A stretch of DNA of 64,000 nt, taken from contig NZ_CP066306.1 in the NCBI RefSeq assembly GCF_016406145.1, forward strand, positions 4,030,001-4,094,000, given 5' to 3'. Of the stretch, positions 8,848-18,326 are shown piece after piece; position 1 is the first letter of the stretch, and every line of letters begins with the position of its first letter. The notes under the pieces were generated by a model, which saw nothing but the letters and a program-made list of their open reading frames with translations, ran no database searches and had not been told where the DNA came from. This DNA is from Pseudomonas putida (GTDB lineage: Bacteria > Pseudomonadota > Gammaproteobacteria > Pseudomonadales > Pseudomonadaceae). The position numbers were made by a program, and so were the translations under genes.

Positions 8848-10259
8848 CGCCTGATAAAAAAGTCAAAATCCTCGCCACCCTCGGCCCTGCGATCAATGGC
8901 ATCGACGATATCCGCCAGCTGGTAGAAGCCGGAGTGAACATCTTCCGCCTCAACTTCAGCCACGGCGAGCACGCCGACCACGCCCTGCGCTACCAGTGGA
9001 TCCGCGAGGTCGAGCAGCAACTGAACTACCCGCTGGGCATTCTCATGGACTTGCAAGGGCCCAAGCTGCGCGTGGGCCGCTTCGCGGAAGGCAAGGTGCA
9101 GCTGCAACGCGGCCAGGCCCTGCGCCTGGACCTGGACAAGACCCCGGGCGACAGCCGCCGGGTCAACCTGCCACACCCTGAAATCATCGCAGCCCTTGAG
9201 CCCGGCATGGACCTGTTGCTGGACGACGGCAAGCTGCGGCTGCGCGTAACCGCCAAGCACAACGACGCCATCGACACTGAAGTGCTGAACGGTGGCGAGC
9301 TGTCCGATCGCAAGGGCGTCAACGTACCGCAGGCAGTACTCGACCTCTCCCCGCTTACTGAAAAGGACCGCCGCGACCTGGCCTTTGGCCTGGAACTGGG
9401 CGTGGACTGGGTGGCCCTGTCGTTCGTGCAGCGCCCTGAGGACATCGTCGAAGCACGCCAGCTGATTGGCGATCGCGCCTACTTGATGGCCAAGATCGAG
9501 AAGCCATCGGCAGTCGAACAGCTGCAAGCCATCGCCGAACTGGCAGACGCGATCATGGTGGCCCGCGGTGACCTTGGCGTGGAAGTGCCAGCCGAAAGCG
9601 TGCCGCAAATCCAGAAACGCATCATCGGCACCTGCCGTCAGCTGGGTAAACCGGTGGTGGTGGCCACGCAGATGCTCGAATCCATGCGTTTCTCGCCAGC
9701 CCCGACCCGCGCCGAAGTCACTGACGTGGCCAATGCCGTGGCCGAAGGTGCCGATGCGGTGATGCTGTCGGCCGAGACCGCCTCGGGTGATTACCCACTG
9801 GAAGCGGTGCAGATGATGAGCAAGATCATCCGCCAGGTGGAGAACGGCCCTGACTACCAGGCCCAGCTCGACGTTGGCCGGCCCAAGGCTGAAGCTACGG
9901 TGTCGGACGCCATCAGCTGCGCGATCCGCCGCATCAGCGGCATCCTGCCGGTGGCGGTGCTGGTCAACTACAGCGAGTCGGGCGCCTCGACCCTGCGCGC
10001 CGCACGCGAGCGGCCACGGGCGCCGATCCTCAACCTGACGCCGAACCTGGTCACTGCCCGCCGCCTGAGCGTGACCTGGGGCGTGCACTCGGTGGTCAAT
10101 GACCGTTTGCGCCAGGTAGATGAGGTGGTCTCCACCGCACTGGAAATTGCCCAGGCGCAAGGCATGGCCAGCCGTGGTGATACGTTGCTGATCACTGCCG
10201 GTGTGCCGTTCGGCAAGCCGGGCTCGACCAACAGCCTGCGGATCGAGACCTTGGTCTGA
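8844..10259 (+). CDS. pykF: Pyruvate kinase
   Basis: This 471-residue protein transfers phosphate from phosphoenolpyruvate to ADP. It has the N-terminal KVKILATLGPA start, the central barrel with MDLQGPKLRVG, the active-site signature LMAKIEKPSAVEQL around residue 215 and the metal/substrate segment MVARGDLGVEVP, followed by the B and C domains. Its start overlaps the ttuD stop by four bases (ATGA), showing translational coupling. This links glycerate metabolism to pyruvate and suggests a pathway-dedicated pyruvate kinase. Confidence 0.96.
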   Translation: MTPDKKVKILATLGPAINGIDDIRQLVEAGVNIFRLNFSHGEHADHALRYQWIREVEQQLNYPLGILMDLQGPKLRVGRFAEGKVQLQRGQALRLDLDKTPGDSRRVNLPHPEIIAALEPGMDLLLDDGKLRLRVTAKHNDAIDTEVLNGGELSDRKGVNVPQAVLDLSPLTEKDRRDLAFGLELGVDWVALSFVQRPEDIVEARQLIGDRAYLMAKIEKPSAVEQLQAIAELADAIMVARGDLGVEVPAESVPQIQKRIIGTCRQLGKPVVVATQMLESMRFSPAPTRAEVTDVANAVAEGADAVMLSAETASGDYPLEAVQMMSKIIRQVENGPDYQAQLDVGRPKAEATVSDAISCAIRRISGILPVAVLVNYSESGASTLRAARERPRAPILNLTPNLVTARRLSVTWGVHSVVNDRLRQVDEVVSTALEIAQAQGMASRGDTLLITAGVPFGKPGSTNSLRIETLV

Positions 10260-10263
10260 GATT

Positions 10264-10376
10264 GCCGGGGGCGCTTTGCGCCCCTTTCGCGACACAAGGC
10301 CGCTCCTACCGGCGAACGCGAAACCCTGTAGGAGCGGCCTTGCGTCGCGAAAGGAGGGCAAAGCCCTCCCCTGGCA
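10264..10376. repeat. REP-type inverted pair after pykF
   Basis: The cores TTTCGCGACACAAGGCCGCT and AGCGGCCTTGCGTCGCGAAA are inverted and flanked by GGGGGCGCTTTGCGCCCC and GAGGGCAAAGCCCTC stems. Confidence 0.85.
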
Positions 10377-10450
10377 CTACAACGACAGACACGCGGAAAA
10401 CCGAGGCCCAAAGAGGCCCACCGCTCCTCCCTCAACCTTACCGACTGCCC

Positions 10451-11326
10451 ATGTACACCAAAAATTTCGTCAACCCGTGCCCCGACTGGGCCACGGCGCT
10501 ACTCAACGGCTTCAGCCAGGTGCTGCTGCTGCGCAATCCCCTGTGCGGTCTGTGCTGCCTGCTGGCCATTCTGCTGACCGCGCCCAACCTGGTCGGCGGC
10601 GCCCTGCTCGGCGCCCTGGCCGGCCTGCTCACCGCCCAGGCCCGCGGCTACGACCGCGCCGACCGTCAGGCCGGGCTGTACAGCTACAACGGCGTGTTGA
10701 TCGGCATCCTGATCAGCGCCGTGCTGCCCTGGTCGGCCATATTGCCACCGCTGATCATCGCTGCCGGCGGGCTGTCCAGCATCATTACCCACCAGTGGCG
10801 CAAGCGCGGCGGCAAGCTGCTGATCGCCTATACCGCACCGTTTGTGCTGCTGGGCTGGGCCGTGCTGCTCTTCGCCAGCCCCTCGCCCAGCGGCTTCGTC
10901 GAAGCCGACCCGCTGTATGCCCTGGCGCGTGGCGTAGGCCAGATCTTCCTGCTCGACCAGCCCCTGGCCGGGTTGCTGATCATCGTCGGCATGTTCATCG
11001 CCAACCCTTATGCGGCAATGTGGGCGGTGATCGGCTCGGCCATCGGCGGCGGTGTGGCGCTGCTCGCCGACCAGGCACAGGCCGCATGGCTCGGCCTGTA
11101 TGGCTTCAACGCCGCGCTGGCGGCACTGGCCTTCAGCAGGCAAGGTGAAAAACCTTGGGTGACACTGCTGGCCATCGCCCTGGCTTTGTTGTTACAACCG
11201 CTGTTCAACATGATGCCTATTGCCGGGTTGACAGCGCCGTTCGTACTGGCCTGCTGGCTGACGCATTCGGGCAACCACTTCTGGCAGTTTCTATTGCGGC
11301 GCAATATCTGGCGTCTACATAACTGA
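10451..11326 (+). CDS. Urea transporter (UT family)
   Basis: This 291-residue, very hydrophobic protein has about ten membrane segments and the twofold internal pattern of UT urea channels. The two repeats carry LYSYNGVLIGILISAVLPW (first half) and LYGFNAALAALAFSR (second half), the urea-selectivity motifs around a YNG/FNA turn. The start at 10451 avoids the REP-derived residues of a longer reading frame. Urea is a product of ureide breakdown, so it fits beside the glyoxylate genes. The 3' third is partly duplicated at 12193-12511. Confidence 0.9.
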   Translation: MYTKNFVNPCPDWATALLNGFSQVLLLRNPLCGLCCLLAILLTAPNLVGGALLGALAGLLTAQARGYDRADRQAGLYSYNGVLIGILISAVLPWSAILPPLIIAAGGLSSIITHQWRKRGGKLLIAYTAPFVLLGWAVLLFASPSPSGFVEADPLYALARGVGQIFLLDQPLAGLLIIVGMFIANPYAAMWAVIGSAIGGGVALLADQAQAAWLGLYGFNAALAALAFSRQGEKPWVTLLAIALALLLQPLFNMMPIAGLTAPFVLACWLTHSGNHFWQFLLRRNIWRLHN

Positions 11327-11374
11327 AAGCCAGAACACCGCATGTGCAGAACTCTGTCAGCCCCTTCGTGCCAC

Positions 11375-12088
11375 TCACCAATGACCAAGGGATGCCAGCA
11401 CCTGCGCCCTGATAAACGCCCTGGAGCGTTCGATATCGCCGATCTGAGTGCTCTGGGCCCGCTGATGGTTGGGAGTCATCTGGCTCAGACTCATTGGCTG
11501 TGTGCCCGGCCTGTGTTCCCTGTGCCAATGGTCTTTCCAATACTCTCCAAGCTCATCGATAGTTGGCCCTTGTGACTGTACACCTACCGATTTCCCTATT
11601 GGACGCCCCTTCACAGGCCCAGCACTGAAGCCTCCGGTAATGCCAGAATCGCTAATTTCCACGAATTTCTTCGAAACAGTGCTCGCAAGCTGATACTTGC
11701 CGGGACCTTTTTTAAGCTCCGGGGAAACTCGATCATTGATCGGTTGTACAGGGGTGAACACGGCCACTTGCCTTACCCGCCCCGGCCAGCGTTTCAAAAT
11801 GCCTGCTCCACCAGTCGGGTCTGAACGATTGACCGGATCACCTTGGCAATAGGAATAAGTGTTAACCCCACCCTTACCGAACGGGCTCAACACATCCGGG
11901 CTGAAAAAACGCATAAGTGCAGGGCAATAGAACCGATGCCCATTGCCCAGTGCATAGCCCTGCAGTACCTCGTCCTTCAACTCGCCGTTGAACCCCAACG
12001 CAGCGCCCGGCCCTTTTTGCGAATAGCCATAAGCAGTGTATGACAGCGCCCGCCATGCCAAGTCCCGTAGCTCATTTACTCTTTTCAT
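11375..12088 (-). CDS. Orphan RHS-core protein with variable C-terminal tip
   Basis: This is about 237 residues from the preferred start at 12088 (a start at 12103 is also possible). Residues 17-94 are a single RHS core unit: YTAYGYSQKG, LGFNGELKDE, GYALGNGHRFYCPALMRF, SPFGKGGVNTYSYCQGDPVNRSDPTG. Residues 95-237 are an unrelated tip with no family I recognise. This arrangement is typical of short Pseudomonas RHS proteins in which the tip is a toxin-like module. There is no signal peptide and no obvious immunity gene next to it. It is convergent with the urea transporter. Toxic function is inference. Confidence 0.75.
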   Translation of the reverse strand: MKRVNELRDLAWRALSYTAYGYSQKGPGAALGFNGELKDEVLQGYALGNGHRFYCPALMRFFSPDVLSPFGKGGVNTYSYCQGDPVNRSDPTGGAGILKRWPGRVRQVAVFTPVQPINDRVSPELKKGPGKYQLASTVSKKFVEISDSGITGGFSAGPVKGRPIGKSVGVQSQGPTIDELGEYWKDHWHREHRPGTQPMSLSQMTPNHQRAQSTQIGDIERSRAFIRAQVLASLGHW

Positions 12089-12192
12089 TACCGTCTCACA
12101 CACTCGCCCATGCCTGACGCCATTCTGCGACCAACACTCACATGCCTGAAACTAGCACTTTTGCCAGTTCAGCCTGTTGCAGGGCCGGTCAC

Positions 12193-12511
12193 TACCAGCC
12201 CTTGGCCGGGTTGCTGATCATTGTCGGGATGTTCATTGCCAACCCCTATGCAGCGATGTGGGCTGTGCTCGGTTCAGCCATTGGCGGCGGTGTGGCGCTG
12301 CTCGTTGACCAGGCGCATGCTGCATGGCTGGGCTTGTTCGGCTTCAATGCCGCACTGGCAGCCCTAGCGTTCAGCCGACAGGGTGAAAAGCCTTGGGTCA
12401 CGTTGTTGGCAATCGCCTTGGCCCTGCTGCTCCAACCGGTGTTCAAGCTGCTGCCTGTACCCGGCTTGACCTCCCCCTTTGTCGCAACCTGCTGGCTGAT
12501 GCATCTGGGCA
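12193..12511 (+). pseudogene. Truncated duplicate of the urea transporter 3' part
   Basis: This segment aligns to 10959-11275 of the intact urea transporter, from PLAGLLIIVGMFIANPYAAM through the FNAALAALAF motif to the CWL segment near the C-terminus. It shows many synonymous and some amino-acid differences (for example VIGSAIGG versus VLGSAIGG). Homology begins abruptly at TACCAGCCC and ends at CTGGGCAA, where sequence switches to an inverted RHS fragment. It lacks the first two thirds of the gene and the last codons, so it is a non-functional remnant. The divergence argues against a very recent duplication. Confidence 0.8.
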
Positions 12512-12739
12512 AAAACGCATCAGAACCGGGCCGTACAGCCGCCGCCCATTCCCCAGGAAATATCCTTGCACTACGCCATCAAGTAGCTGGCCGTTGTAAC
12601 CCAATCGGTTGCTCCTTGCTCCGCTATGCAATGAGCCATAGACCGAAAATGCAAAAGTTTCGGGTAACCTTCGAACCCGACTCACTCCAACGTCCATCCC
12701 TACCTCCAAGCTGAGCAGCACGAGTGCTTGATGTTGCAT
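12512..12739 (-). pseudogene. Truncated RHS-core fragment
   Basis: On the minus strand the reading frame from 12739 gives an RHS N-terminus with LGYNGQLLDGVVQG and LGNGRRLYGPVLMRF. It then breaks off where the canonical SPDxxSPFGxGGxNxYxY part should follow and runs into antisense urea-transporter sequence. It is therefore an RHS gene whose second half and tip have been deleted. Together with 12193-12511 it forms a collapsed copy of the neighbouring transporter plus RHS arrangement. Confidence 0.75.
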
Positions 12740-12857
12740 CGCGCTCCCGAAAATCGCACCTGGCAGTTCTACCAGGCTGGCTCAGTTCTTCTTCAGATTG
12801 CATGTACTTACGCAGACCCTCTAGGCTTGATGCTCACACCATCGCAAGAGGCCTCGC

Positions 12858-13682
12858 ATGTCCAGCTCCCAATCCCTGCGCGAACGGCTCTATGTCATCG
12901 TCTTCCAGACCGACACCGTCGCCGGCCGGCGCTTCGACAAGACCCTCCTGCTGATCATCCTGGCCAGCCTGGTCACGGTGATCCTCGACAGCATCGACGA
13001 GATTCACCAGAACTACGCAGGCCTGTTGGCGGGTATCGAGTGGGGCTTCACCGCGATCTTTCTCGCCGAGTACATCACGCGCCTTTACTGCTCGCCCAAG
13101 CCCATGCGCTACGCCTTCAGCTTCTACGGCCTGGTCGACCTGCTGGCGATCGTGCCGGGGATCATCGCCCTGTACTACAGCGACGCGCAGTACCTGCTGA
13201 TCATCCGGGTAATCCGCATGCTGCGGATTTTCCGGGTGCTCAAGCTCGGCCAGTACCTGAACCAAGCCAATTACCTGATGGCGGCACTGCGCGGCAGCAA
13301 GCAGAAGATCATCGTGTTTCTGCTCAGCGTGTCGACACTGGTCACTGTGTTCGGCACCTTGATGTATGTGATCGAGGGGCCGGAGCACGGTTTTACCAGC
13401 ATCCCCAAAGGCATCTACTGGGCCATTGTCACGCTCACGACCGTGGGCTTTGGCGATATTGTGCCGAAAACACCGCTGGGGCAGGTGCTGTCTTCGCTGG
13501 TGATGATCACTGGTTACTCGATCATTGCCGTGCCCACCGGGATCTTCACTGCCGAGCTGGCCAATGCCATGCGTGGCGAACAGTTGCGGCATGACTGCCC
13601 AAACTGCCACAAGGGCACGCATGGCCACGACGCGGCATTCTGCTCGCGCTGTGGTCAGGCACTGTTCGGCAAGCGCGACTGA
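12858..13682 (+). CDS. Voltage-gated-type K+ channel with C-terminal zinc ribbon
   Basis: This 274-residue ion channel has six predicted membrane segments. The fourth carries regularly spaced arginines (IIRVIRMLRIFRVLKLG), as in voltage sensors. The pore has the potassium selectivity filter TVGFGD at residues 195-200. After the last helix a hydrophilic tail holds a CPNC...CSRC arrangement (near residues 246-265), which looks like a zinc ribbon. The start at 12858 follows an AAGAGGCCTCGC region. Its 3' end overlaps the convergent NEL toxin gene by 28 bases. Confidence 0.88.
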   Translation: MSSSQSLRERLYVIVFQTDTVAGRRFDKTLLLIILASLVTVILDSIDEIHQNYAGLLAGIEWGFTAIFLAEYITRLYCSPKPMRYAFSFYGLVDLLAIVPGIIALYYSDAQYLLIIRVIRMLRIFRVLKLGQYLNQANYLMAALRGSKQKIIVFLLSVSTLVTVFGTLMYVIEGPEHGFTSIPKGIYWAIVTLTTVGFGDIVPKTPLGQVLSSLVMITGYSIIAVPTGIFTAELANAMRGEQLRHDCPNCHKGTHGHDAAFCSRCGQALFGKRD

Positions 13683-16600
13683 TCCTGCGCCAGCGCCTCG
13701 CGTGTCAGCGCCACCAGCACATCGCTGCGCGCTGCCTGGCGCTCGGCGTGGACTACCCCGACCCTGGCCAGGTATTCGGCCTCGGGTACCGATTCGGCGC
13801 TCTCCAGCAATGCTTGCATGCGCGCGTGGAATGGCGCATCGGCCGCCTCCAGGCGTGCTGCCTGCGTGCGTTGCAGATGCTCCTGCCAGAATTCGCGCTG
13901 AGCCAGCGAAACGGCAATCTGCTCATCTGTCTCGTTTGCCTGCACCCGCGCTCGCGCCGCCTCAACGCGTTCAGGCCCCACTCCGGCCACTGCGGTAAAC
14001 AGCATACTGCCAGGTTGGGCGGGCAGATCGAGTGCGTCACGCAATGCCACGCGATAGGCCAGGCCAACTTCGATCTCATCCGGATCGGCGCCTGCGGCTC
14101 GGCGAGCTTGAATGTCTTCCACAACGATGCGATCGACCTCATCCAACCGCCAGAGTTGTCGGCCCAGGTGGAGCAAGGCACCCTGCTGATCGCCACTCCC
14201 GGCCTCGATACGCGCACGCCAGACCAGCATGCTCAGTTCCAGGTTGCTGAAACACAACGCCACGCTGTCCTGGCAAGTGAGTTGCTGGTTGATCTGATGG
14301 AACAACATCTCTCGCAGGCTGGCGTGCTCCTGCATGGCCTGCAGCATGATGAACACCCGCTCCGCCAGTGCTTCGCCGTTCTGCCTGAACTCTGCGGTGT
14401 CCAGCAAGCGGCCCAGCAACCGGAAGAAGTCGTCGCCACCGGGCTCCATCTCCAGCGCCTCCCAGCACGCCGACAATTCGTCACGTGCCAGCACGTTGGC
14501 GCTGTCCAGCCAACGCTGACGCAAGAGAGTGGTCCCCGGTTGCGCTTCCATTTCCAGGTGTGGCATCGACGCCTGCAGGCCCTCAAGGTCGTGATCGTTC
14601 AACGGGTTGCCCCAGAGCATGAGCATGCGCCGGCTCCATACCGGTGCCCGATAGTAGCTTGCAGGCAATGTGGCGATACGGTTGTCGCGCAAGTCGGCTT
14701 GCAGCAGGTCGGGGCAACGCAGTACCCCGGGCGGCAACTCCGTCTGGCCGGTATTGCGCAAATACAGCCGTCGCAGCCGAGGCAGCGCGCGCAGAGAAAA
14801 ACCGCGACCCAATGGGTTGAACGACAGGTTGAGGTACTCCAGGGACTCGCAATGGGCCAGGATGCCCGCCTGTTCCGGGTCGAGCACGATGCGGTTGTTG
14901 AACAGGTCCAGCTCGTTCAGGCTGGGCATCTGCGCGATCGCCGCCGGCACTCGGCTCAGGCGATTGCCACTGAGCTCAAGGATGCGAAGCTCTGGAAAAG
15001 CGCCCAGGAATGCCACAGGAATATCCTCTAGCTGCATCCCCAGCAACGCCAGTTCAAAAATATGGGAAAACCTGACTTGGGTGGGCAGCTCAGGTAACTG
15101 GCCGGGCATGGCAGCGAACATGGCAAAGCGGAAACTCTGCGGCGCCTGGATATCGTTCACCCCCGCAGTGATACGCCGCTGCCAGCAGTCGATCAGGCAA
15201 CGCCGGAAATAACGGCGCTCTTCTCGCAGGCCCCTTGATGTTGCCTGACGCTCCCACTGCTGCAGCCGTTCGCGCAACGCCGCAAGCTCGTTGCCCAGGC
15301 GGGTGATTTCCCCATGGACATCGCTGCCTGAGGTGCGCAGGCCTTCAATCCAGGCCAGTATCTGCTCGTCGGAGAAGCCTGGATACAAATTGCGGACTGA
15401 GGCAAACAACCCTTGTGGAGGCCTTCCACGCCGCCCGCTCAACGGGTAGCCCAGACGACCATCGAGCTGGCGCTGCGGCAGGCGAAACCAGCCGCGCGAG
15501 GGTTGTTCACCCAACAGCTGAGTGACCTCGGCGCGATGCGCTACGGCCTGGCGGCTGAGCAGTACGCGCAAGTTGTGGGCGAATGGCTCGCCGACCCCCA
15601 ACGTATCGCGCAGGTGGTCGTCATAGGCAGAGGCCATGACCTCGAACAGCTCGCCAGCCTGGCCCAGCGGCTGGCCTGCGCCATCCAGGCGGCGAAACTG
15701 GCCATCTTCATGGCGGATCGCACATTCAGGGCCGCCTTCCCCGGTGACCAGCAAGGGGGCACCGGCATCGCCATCGAACAAGGCCCAGCGCACGCCACCA
15801 CCCGCTGGCAAGTGCCTGAGCATGGCAAGCGCCACCCGGGCAAGGTCCAGCTGCTGCTCCACCTCCAGGTAGAACGCTTCGAACACCCTGACCTGACGAA
15901 TCCGCCGGACATGCACTCGCGCCGCCTCAGCAAGCCTCAACGCCACGCGCCCGCTGTCGACCAGTCGCTCGCGGTCTGCCAAGTGAGCAGTGCGCCACAA
16001 AGCGCGTGCCGCAGATTCGTGCAGGCTTGGAAAGACTCGACGCAGTACTGCGGTTTCTGCACTCGATGGAGGCTGGGTAGCGGCGTAGGCCTGCTGGAAG
16101 AGCAACCGACGGCGAGCGGCGGCCAGCTCGGCCAACGCCTGATCGCCCAGCCCCTGGCCACCAGGCAATGCGCGTGCTAGCTGCAAGAGTGCAGCGTCGC
16201 CCAACGGCTGCCCGGCGCGCAGACGCTCGATCAGTACGCTGATACGCCGGTCCAGCAAAAAGCGTTCGGCGCTGTCGAGCAGCACAGCGTCGGGGGCCTG
16301 GCCCTCGACATGCAGGGCGCGCAGGTGATCGGCGTGCAGGTCGTGGATCATCAGAATCTGCTCGATCCGTTCATCATCCAACTCATGCAGGCGTCCACCA
16401 AGCCGGCGAAACAAACCATAGCGGTCGTCCCACTGCGCCGGCTGCTCGAACCACAGGCGCCACGCCCCCGCACCGTTGTGGCGCAGCTGCGGGCCATACC
16501 CGTCACGCGGGCGTAGTTGCCACTCACCCTGTGCGCCATGCTGCACCACGGGGTAGCAGTGGCCATCCATCTCGACCCAGGCGCGGCCATCGAGCCGATG

Positions 16601-18142
16601 CACGCCCTCTTCATCCACTTGCGCCTGCAGGGGTGGCACGCTGCGGTAATCGGCCAATGCCGGACGGCACAGCCGGGTACTACCGTCTTCCAGTTGCTCA
16701 GGCAGCAAGCTGTCCACCCTCTGCGACCGCCGCCAGGTACGCAGTGCCACCCCCACACCGACAGCAGTGGCGCCCATCACGGCAAGGTCGGTAGCGACAT
16801 GGGTCAAGTGATTGAGCGCCGCGCTGGTGTCGCCTTCATGCCAGGCCTCGACGCCATGGAACACCTCCTTGAGCAAGCCCCATGCAGTGAATGCCAGCAA
16901 ACCTGTGCCGATCACCGGAATGAACAGGCCAGCCAGGTTCAGCAGCGCCCAGCCCTCTGCGGCCAGGCGTTGGTCGTGCGCCTGCTGCACGGCCCGGTCG
17001 ATGCTGGCGACTGGGGCGGCGATCATCGCCGCGTCATCCTTGATCTGCGCGATACGCGCCGTGCCCAGGGTTTCGAACAATGGCAGGCGCAGGGCCTGCA
17101 TGTGCTCATCGAGGTCGTAGTTGGCCCAATCCGCCAGATCAGCGTAAGCCGGGATGATCACAGAGAAAAATGCCTGGCTGTCCCGACGCCGCACGAAGCG
17201 GCTGAAGAACCGCTGATAGTCACGCGTACGTAGCCGCCGCCCCAGGTCATTGGCCAGATGCCGCAGGCTGCTGGACACACACCACGGCCCATGGGGATCA
17301 TCCGGCACGTACGCCAGCAAACGCCGGGTGGTGTTGCGAACCCAACCCTCATCGATGACGTCCAGCAGCACTATCTGCTCCAGGGTACAGCCCACCAGGC
17401 TCAGTTGCCTGGCCATCACCGGATCGCCTTGCAGGCGCGGCGGCGTGCCGTCGCGGCATAACCCCACAATCATCTGCAGTTCGTCGTCGTCGAGTACACC
17501 CCTATGCCTGGCCTTGTAGGCCTCCACCAGCATTTTCTGGCGTTGGGCGTCACCCAACAGCATCGCGACGCTTGCGCCCTGGGCCGTCGGCGCCAGCAGC
17601 ACGCTGTTGAGGTGAGCCTGATATTGACCGCCCAGGTCAAGGCTGCGACACAGCCTGGCAAACGCCACGGCCGACGGTGGTTTGGCAGCGCCTTTACGCG
17701 CACTGGTCAGCCGGTTACCCCGCGGCTGGCCGCCCTCCTCGGCTTGATCTTTAGTGAAATTGCGCAGCGCGGCTTCCAGCAGTGGCATGTCGTCATACAC
17801 CAGTTCGGTAAGGTGCACGCCCACAGGCTGTGCGTTGATCACCGGTTCACGGTGGCCGGCAATGAAGGACCAGAGATGCACGTTGAAAGGCTCGCCATCG
17901 GGCCCTTCCAAGGCCTGCTCCAGACGGCTTTTCGCGAAGCTGTCGATACCTTCCAGGCGTGCAAGCACTGCACTGAGTTGCTGACGCAAGGCCAGGCTCT
18001 GGCGCAACGCTTCACTCAGGCCCGGCAAATGTTCGGCGCGGGCTGCTCGCAGCCACTGTGGCAGGCGTGCGGCAATCAATTGATCCTGGAAGGCCTGTTC
18101 CAGGGCAATTCCATCGGGCTGCTGGTCGGTTTGGTAAGTCAT
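13655..18142 (-). CDS. LRR-NEL E3 ubiquitin ligase-type toxin with dermonecrotic-toxin-like N-terminus
   Basis: This 1495-residue protein starts after GAAGGAGGAGCGAGCC. Roughly residues 1-480 resemble the DUF6543 dermonecrotic-toxin-like region of pseudomonad proteins, including a hydrophobic pair near residues 400-470 (NLAGLFIPVIGTGLLAFTAW). Residues about 1015-1180 are leucine-rich repeats (LRILELSGNRLSRVP, LEYLNLSFNPLGRG). The C-terminal domain matches the NEL fold of IpaH/SspH ligases, with LTCQDSVAL carrying the expected catalytic cysteine at about residue 1290 in a CxD motif. Such enzymes transfer ubiquitin to host proteins. No secretion signal or secretion system is visible nearby, so the delivery route is unknown. 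Confidence 0.85.
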   Translation of the reverse strand: MTYQTDQQPDGIALEQAFQDQLIAARLPQWLRAARAEHLPGLSEALRQSLALRQQLSAVLARLEGIDSFAKSRLEQALEGPDGEPFNVHLWSFIAGHREPVINAQPVGVHLTELVYDDMPLLEAALRNFTKDQAEEGGQPRGNRLTSARKGAAKPPSAVAFARLCRSLDLGGQYQAHLNSVLLAPTAQGASVAMLLGDAQRQKMLVEAYKARHRGVLDDDELQMIVGLCRDGTPPRLQGDPVMARQLSLVGCTLEQIVLLDVIDEGWVRNTTRRLLAYVPDDPHGPWCVSSSLRHLANDLGRRLRTRDYQRFFSRFVRRRDSQAFFSVIIPAYADLADWANYDLDEHMQALRLPLFETLGTARIAQIKDDAAMIAAPVASIDRAVQQAHDQRLAAEGWALLNLAGLFIPVIGTGLLAFTAWGLLKEVFHGVEAWHEGDTSAALNHLTHVATDLAVMGATAVGVGVALRTWRRSQRVDSLLPEQLEDGSTRLCRPALADYRSVPPLQAQVDEEGVHRLDGRAWVEMDGHCYPVVQHGAQGEWQLRPRDGYGPQLRHNGAGAWRLWFEQPAQWDDRYGLFRRLGGRLHELDDERIEQILMIHDLHADHLRALHVEGQAPDAVLLDSAERFLLDRRISVLIERLRAGQPLGDAALLQLARALPGGQGLGDQALAELAAARRRLLFQQAYAATQPPSSAETAVLRRVFPSLHESAARALWRTAHLADRERLVDSGRVALRLAEAARVHVRRIRQVRVFEAFYLEVEQQLDLARVALAMLRHLPAGGGVRWALFDGDAGAPLLVTGEGGPECAIRHEDGQFRRLDGAGQPLGQAGELFEVMASAYDDHLRDTLGVGEPFAHNLRVLLSRQAVAHRAEVTQLLGEQPSRGWFRLPQRQLDGRLGYPLSGRRGRPPQGLFASVRNLYPGFSDEQILAWIEGLRTSGSDVHGEITRLGNELAALRERLQQWERQATSRGLREERRYFRRCLIDCWQRRITAGVNDIQAPQSFRFAMFAAMPGQLPELPTQVRFSHIFELALLGMQLEDIPVAFLGAFPELRILELSGNRLSRVPAAIAQMPSLNELDLFNNRIVLDPEQAGILAHCESLEYLNLSFNPLGRGFSLRALPRLRRLYLRNTGQTELPPGVLRCPDLLQADLRDNRIATLPASYYRAPVWSRRMLMLWGNPLNDHDLEGLQASMPHLEMEAQPGTTLLRQRWLDSANVLARDELSACWEALEMEPGGDDFFRLLGRLLDTAEFRQNGEALAERVFIMLQAMQEHASLREMLFHQINQQLTCQDSVALCFSNLELSMLVWRARIEAGSGDQQGALLHLGRQLWRLDEVDRIVVEDIQARRAAGADPDEIEVGLAYRVALRDALDLPAQPGSMLFTAVAGVGPERVEAARARVQANETDEQIAVSLAQREFWQEHLQRTQAARLEAADAPFHARMQALLESAESVPEAEYLARVGVVHAERQAARSDVLVALTREALAQDQSRLPNSA

Positions 18143-18326
18143 GGCTCGCTCCTCCTTCGGGAGGCGCGAGCTTAGGTATGGCCCATGGCTGAAAGTGGTT
18201 AGATACCTAACACCCGCCTGGGCGCGCGCATAAGCAAAGAGCCATTCGGTCTTTAATCGCCGCGAAGCGAACGGCTATAGTCACTGGCACACTGCCAACC
18301 CTCTGAACCATAACAAGGAATGCTTC

